A stretch of 64,000 nucleotides of DNA from contig JAQBUH010000007.1 in NCBI GenBank assembly GCA_027624075.1, positions 1 through 64,000 on the forward strand, given 5' to 3'. The stretch is from Chloroflexota bacterium (GTDB lineage: Bacteria; Chloroflexota; Dehalococcoidia; Lucifugimonadales; Lucifugimonadaceae). The position numbers and the translations under genes are program-made. The notes below the pieces were generated by a model. It searched no databases. It was not told where the DNA came from and was given only the letters and a program-made list of their open reading frames with translations. Shown here piece by piece: positions 61,923 through 64,000 of the stretch (positions within the stretch are counted from its first letter, which is position 1; the number at the start of each line of letters is the position of its first letter).

Positions 61923-62435
61923 TCAGGAGCGGGCGCCCAGGCTGGCGAGAAGGCGTCTGAGCTCACGGGCCGCCACCTCTGCCGTGGCCTTCCCCTCAAG
62001 CTCTTCGCTGTTCTCAAGCAGGTTCACCACACCGGTGATCAGGCGGACGAGGTCCATCACGAGCCGGACTCCGTTTAGATTGATTCCGTATCGCTCAGCC
62101 AGCGTTCTAACGATCTGCAGCCGCTGCACGTCTGTGTCTGAGTACAGACGCTGCCTGCCTTCAGAGCGAGACGGACTGACGAGCCCTTCTTTGTCGTACT
62201 TGCGAAGTGTGTTCGGGTGCATTGCGACGAGACGGGCGGCTACGCTGATCACATACACCGCCTCGTATCTTTCGCCCGCGTAGGTTGCCTTCTGCCGGCC
62301 GCCGTCATGGCCTTGCGGACCTTGCGAACCTGGAGGCAGGTCTGGTCTGGGAGCTGGAAGAGCCTGCCGGAATTCGTCGCCAAGGCCTGCTGCTGAGAGT
62401 ATTTCCCCGAGGATCCGGTCGAACTCAGCGGCCAT
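61923..62435 (-). CDS. hspR: heat-shock regulator HspR, MerR family
   Basis: A 170-residue repressor of the dnaK operon. The MerR-type winged helix is VYVISVAARLVAMHPNTLRKYDKEGLVSPSRSEGRQRLYSDTDVQRLQIVRTL, with the helix-turn-helix pair HPNTLRKYDKEGLV. This matches HspR, followed by a coiled-coil-like segment. The start is uncertain: ATG 62435 gives MAAEFDRIL, while ATG 62507 (MEGLPRKNP) is also in the transcript. Typical HspR proteins have short N-termini, so I favour 62435. It is the first gene of the operon, behind a strong promoter. I could not find a clear HAIR operator. Confidence 0.9.
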   Translation of the reverse strand: MAAEFDRILGEILSAAGLGDEFRQALPAPRPDLPPGSQGPQGHDGGRQKATYAGERYEAVYVISVAARLVAMHPNTLRKYDKEGLVSPSRSEGRQRLYSDTDVQRLQIVRTLAERYGINLNGVRLVMDLVRLITGVVNLLENSEELEGKATAEVAARELRRLLASLGARS

Positions 62436-62572
62436 AACCCAGCCGCCTGCGGAGTCCAGGCGAGCTGATTCGCCACTGTTCGGGTTTTTCCTTGGAAGGC
62501 CCTCCATGTATCCGTCCGTCTGCCGTCCGAACTGGACAGGCTGAAATTCACCTTTCAAGAGACACGAGTCGG

Positions 62573-62601
62573 ATTGTAATAGCTCACACAGTTCGTGTAA
62601 A
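62573..62601 (-). promoter_or_regulatory. sigma-70-type promoter of hspR-grpE-dnaK
   Basis: On the minus strand TTTACA (62601-62596) and TACAAT (62578-62573) are separated by exactly 17 bases, near consensus for both boxes. Within the spacer ACAC-GAACT-GTGT forms an inverted repeat, a candidate operator. Transcription would begin near 62566, giving a leader of about 130 bases before hspR. Confidence 0.75.
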
Positions 62602-62649
62602 GTATCGGATGGCAGGGATACGCACATCCAATGGCCAGTGCGTACACGT

Positions 62650-62665
62650 AACAAATCCGTTACGA
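62650..62665. promoter_or_regulatory. inverted repeat in the divergent hspR/zinc-ribbon gap
   Basis: GTAAC and GTTAC flank a six-base centre (AAATCC) about 50 bases upstream of the hspR -35 box. It is a possible operator shared by the divergent genes, but too short to be sure. Confidence 0.25.
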
Positions 62666-62846
62666 ATCCTGTCGAGAATCGGTGGACATTGGCGGAAAGG
62701 CTATGTATGCTTCGCCGCCGGTTGGACATGACAAGTTCGGAGAAGCGACCGGAACCGCCGCATCGCGAACGGTTACGTACAGCCGAAAAGCCTCGACTCC
62801 CATGGAGCGGGGACAGTTTGAAGATTTTTAGAAATGAGGGTTTGAA

Positions 62847-63011
62847 GTGATTTACTTGAAGACGTGCCCCAAGTGCTCAGGCGATGTCGAACTGGCCAAC
62901 GGGCCGGACGGCCGCGTCCTGCAGTGCCTGCAGTGCGCATTCACGATCGACTCCCCGGAGGCTGCGCGCAGAGCTGTAGTCGAACGGGCGAAGAAGACCG
63001 TCGCCGCCTGA
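62847..63011 (+). CDS. 54-residue zinc-ribbon microprotein
   Basis: Start GTG 62847 follows GAGGG six bases upstream. The product begins MIYLKTCPKCSGDVELANG and has a second CxxC in VLQCLQCAF. The two CxxC knuckles (residues 7-10 and 27-30) form a rubredoxin-type or zinc-ribbon site. A basic helical tail, AARRAVVERAKKTVAA, follows. This could bind nucleic acid or a protein partner. It is followed directly by a strong terminator, so it is a complete single-gene unit. Confidence 0.82.
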   Translation: MIYLKTCPKCSGDVELANGPDGRVLQCLQCAFTIDSPEAARRAVVERAKKTVAA

Positions 63012-63032
63012 CGCTCGGGCAATAGTTACACG

Positions 63033-63080
63033 AAAGACGCTCCGCCGGCCGGTCCGGGCCACGGGGCGTCTTTCTTTTTG
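63033..63080 (+). terminator. intrinsic terminator after the zinc-ribbon gene
   Basis: AAAGACGC (63033-63040) pairs with GCGTCTTT (63066-63073), extended by GC pairs inside, and is followed by CTTTTTGG. It lies 22 bases after the stop codon and 36 bases before the convergent DUF503 gene stop. It may also serve that gene in reverse. Confidence 0.88.
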
Positions 63081-63115
63081 GCCGGGCGTCGGCCGGCGGG
63101 ACGGCCGGGACGAGG

Positions 63116-63412
63116 TCAACTCTCGAACGGGATGATATCTGACTCGACTCCGGTGACAAGCGCTTCGGGTGAGAACTCTTCGATAAAGCGCACGACGCTA
63201 TCGAGCATCTCCCTGGCGTGGCTTTCACTTGAGCTGACCACGCTCACGCCGATCCCGGCCAGCTGCCACGTCTCCTGGCCGTCAACCTCTGCCACGGCCG
63301 CGCCAAACCGGTTTCGAGTACGGTCCATGAGGGAACGCAACACTCGCCGCCGGTCTTTCAACGACTGGCTGGAGGGGATGTGAAGGCTGATTTTTGCGGC
63401 CGCCACGTACAT
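63116..63412 (-). CDS. DUF503 (YlxP-like) protein
   Basis: A 98-residue protein: MYVAAAKISLHIPSSQSLKDRRRVLRSLMDRTRNRFGAAVAEVDGQETWQLAGIGV holds the DUF503 pattern of beta strand, SLKxKRxVLxSLxxRxRNxFxVSVAEVDxxD and WQxAxxGxA. Homologues (YlxP) lie near rbfA in Firmicutes and are implicated in ribosome maturation. ATG 63412 is chosen because the domain begins there. It is divergent from the rex gene. Confidence 0.85.
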   Translation of the reverse strand: MYVAAAKISLHIPSSQSLKDRRRVLRSLMDRTRNRFGAAVAEVDGQETWQLAGIGVSVVSSSESHAREMLDSVVRFIEEFSPEALVTGVESDIIPFES

Positions 63413-63690
63413 TCGGTCTCTTACCACTCTGTTTCCGGGCCGCCGCCGGGCCGCTCCCGGGCTGCGGCGCCGGCCGTGATTGCGGCTGTCTGTTAACGCT
63501 CGTGAAAGACGGCTGGAGTCTGGCACACCACCTGAACGTCCTGCGGCCCGGTCCCCCAGGCCCGCAGTCCGCAATCCCAGGCTTTCACTCAATCATGCCC
63601 GTCTTCTGGCTAAGTGCCGGACTTTGTGCCAGACTTTGGGATTAATAAAGAGGCTTTTCACATACTTCAGGATCTGTGGAACCGCGTTTG

Positions 63691-64000
63691 ATGCGCTCCG
63701 ATAATAGCCCGGAACCGATAGACGCTGAAATTGTGCCCGAGGTTGTGGTCCAGCGTCTTCCGCTGTACGTGCGCGCGCTGAGCCAGTTCGCGTCTGCGGG
63801 GGTTGAGGTGATCAGCTCCGAGCAGCTCGGCGCCCACCTTCAGATGACCCCCGCGCAGATACGGAAAGACCTTTCGTACTTTGGCAGGTTCGGCAAGCAG
63901 GGCCGGGGCTATGACGTTGACAACCTTGCTGAGCGGCTGCGGTCCATCCTTGGGCTGGACTCCCAGTGGAATGCGGCGGTAATCGGCATCGGCAGGTTGG
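63691..64000 (+). CDS. rex: redox-sensing transcriptional repressor Rex, C-terminus beyond window
   Basis: Rex binds NADH through a Rossmann domain and leaves DNA when the NADH/NAD ratio rises, controlling fermentation and respiration genes. The N-terminal winged helix is visible: VVVQRLPLYVRALSQFASAG, VISSEQLGAHLQMTPAQIRKDLSYFGRFGKQGRGYDVDNL (key IRKDLSYFG and GxGY). The NAD-binding strand AAVIGIGRL begins at the edge. Start ATG 63691 has only a weak GGA upstream. A Rex operator was not recognised in front of the gene. Confidence 0.93.
   Translation, partial: MRSDNSPEPIDAEIVPEVVVQRLPLYVRALSQFASAGVEVISSEQLGAHLQMTPAQIRKDLSYFGRFGKQGRGYDVDNLAERLRSILGLDSQWNAAVIGIGRL

Noticed and set aside
62436-62760. 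Canonical HAIR (CTTGAGT-N7-ACTCAAG) or CIRCE element in front of hspR
   Set aside because: Only a half-site like CTCTTGAAAG was found; the full inverted repeats are absent.
1-64000. CRISPR array, integron attC sites, prophage genes, rRNA or tRNA genes
   Set aside because: No regularly spaced direct repeats with variable spacers, no integrase or phage structural genes, and no rRNA or tRNA sequence were seen in the window.

Overview
The window is about 64 kb of GC-rich bacterial chromosome with dense, mostly uninterrupted coding. The gene set suggests a Chloroflexota genome, most likely Dehalococcoidia/SAR202. The pointers are an enolase-superfamily enzyme, a luciferase-like flavin monooxygenase, many amidohydrolases, sugar-acid TIM-barrel enzymes and Gfo/Idh/MocA dehydrogenases, with an HspR-controlled dnaK operon, a Rex repressor and a TreT-type trehalose synthase. 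This placement is an inference from gene content; no rRNA or tRNA gene was seen.

Layout. 1-1 kb: the 5' part of an IS110-family element with a long noncoding flank that could encode its bridge RNA. 1-17 kb: DEAD-box helicase, diacylglycerol kinase, a leftward catabolic set (enolase-superfamily enzyme, Gfo/Idh/MocA, polysaccharide deacetylase), an acetyltransferase, IlvD, a DUF3500 protein, a broken cation-diffusion transporter, a COG3618 amidohydrolase, a lactonase-like propeller, a NYN-domain protein and a TolB-like propeller lipoprotein. 17-32 kb: luciferase-like monooxygenase, M20 peptidase, an interrupted type II NADH dehydrogenase, a three-gene run (two TIM-barrel isomerases plus a RidA-like protein), a winged-helix regulator, a deacetylase-type amidohydrolase and a DUF1800/DUF1501/NHL operon. 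32-40 kb: a second Gfo/Idh/MocA enzyme, an ECF sigma/anti-sigma pair, a SirB1-type protein and a TPP-riboswitch-controlled thiZXY transporter for a thiamine pyrimidine precursor. 40-47.5 kb: two UxuA-like enzymes with DinB, aldo-keto reductase, MFS and chimeric or truncated genes, then flavodoxin and TatD. 47.5-64 kb: a very large disordered protein with a frameshift, Xaa-Pro peptidase, PAC2 protein, 2-hydroxyacid dehydrogenase, frameshifted treT, an orphan structured-RNA candidate, Nudix, D-threonine-aldolase-like enzyme, hspR-grpE-dnaK, a zinc-ribbon microprotein, DUF503 and the start of rex.

Two genome-scale features stand out. A mosaic of REP/MITE-like palindromes built on TTCTGAG...CTCAGAA fills nearly all the long intergenic gaps. 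There is also an unusual number of interrupted or chimeric genes: the CDF transporter, NDH-2, treT, the large disordered protein, a scramblase/hydrolase chimera, a flavodoxin fragment and a P-type ATPase tail. These are either real decay or assembly errors, and read mapping would decide which. The most novel-looking signals are the SD/anti-SD hairpin locus near 56.0 kb, the putative bridge RNA region, the palindrome mosaic and the 67-bp tandem repeat abutting the enolase-superfamily gene.
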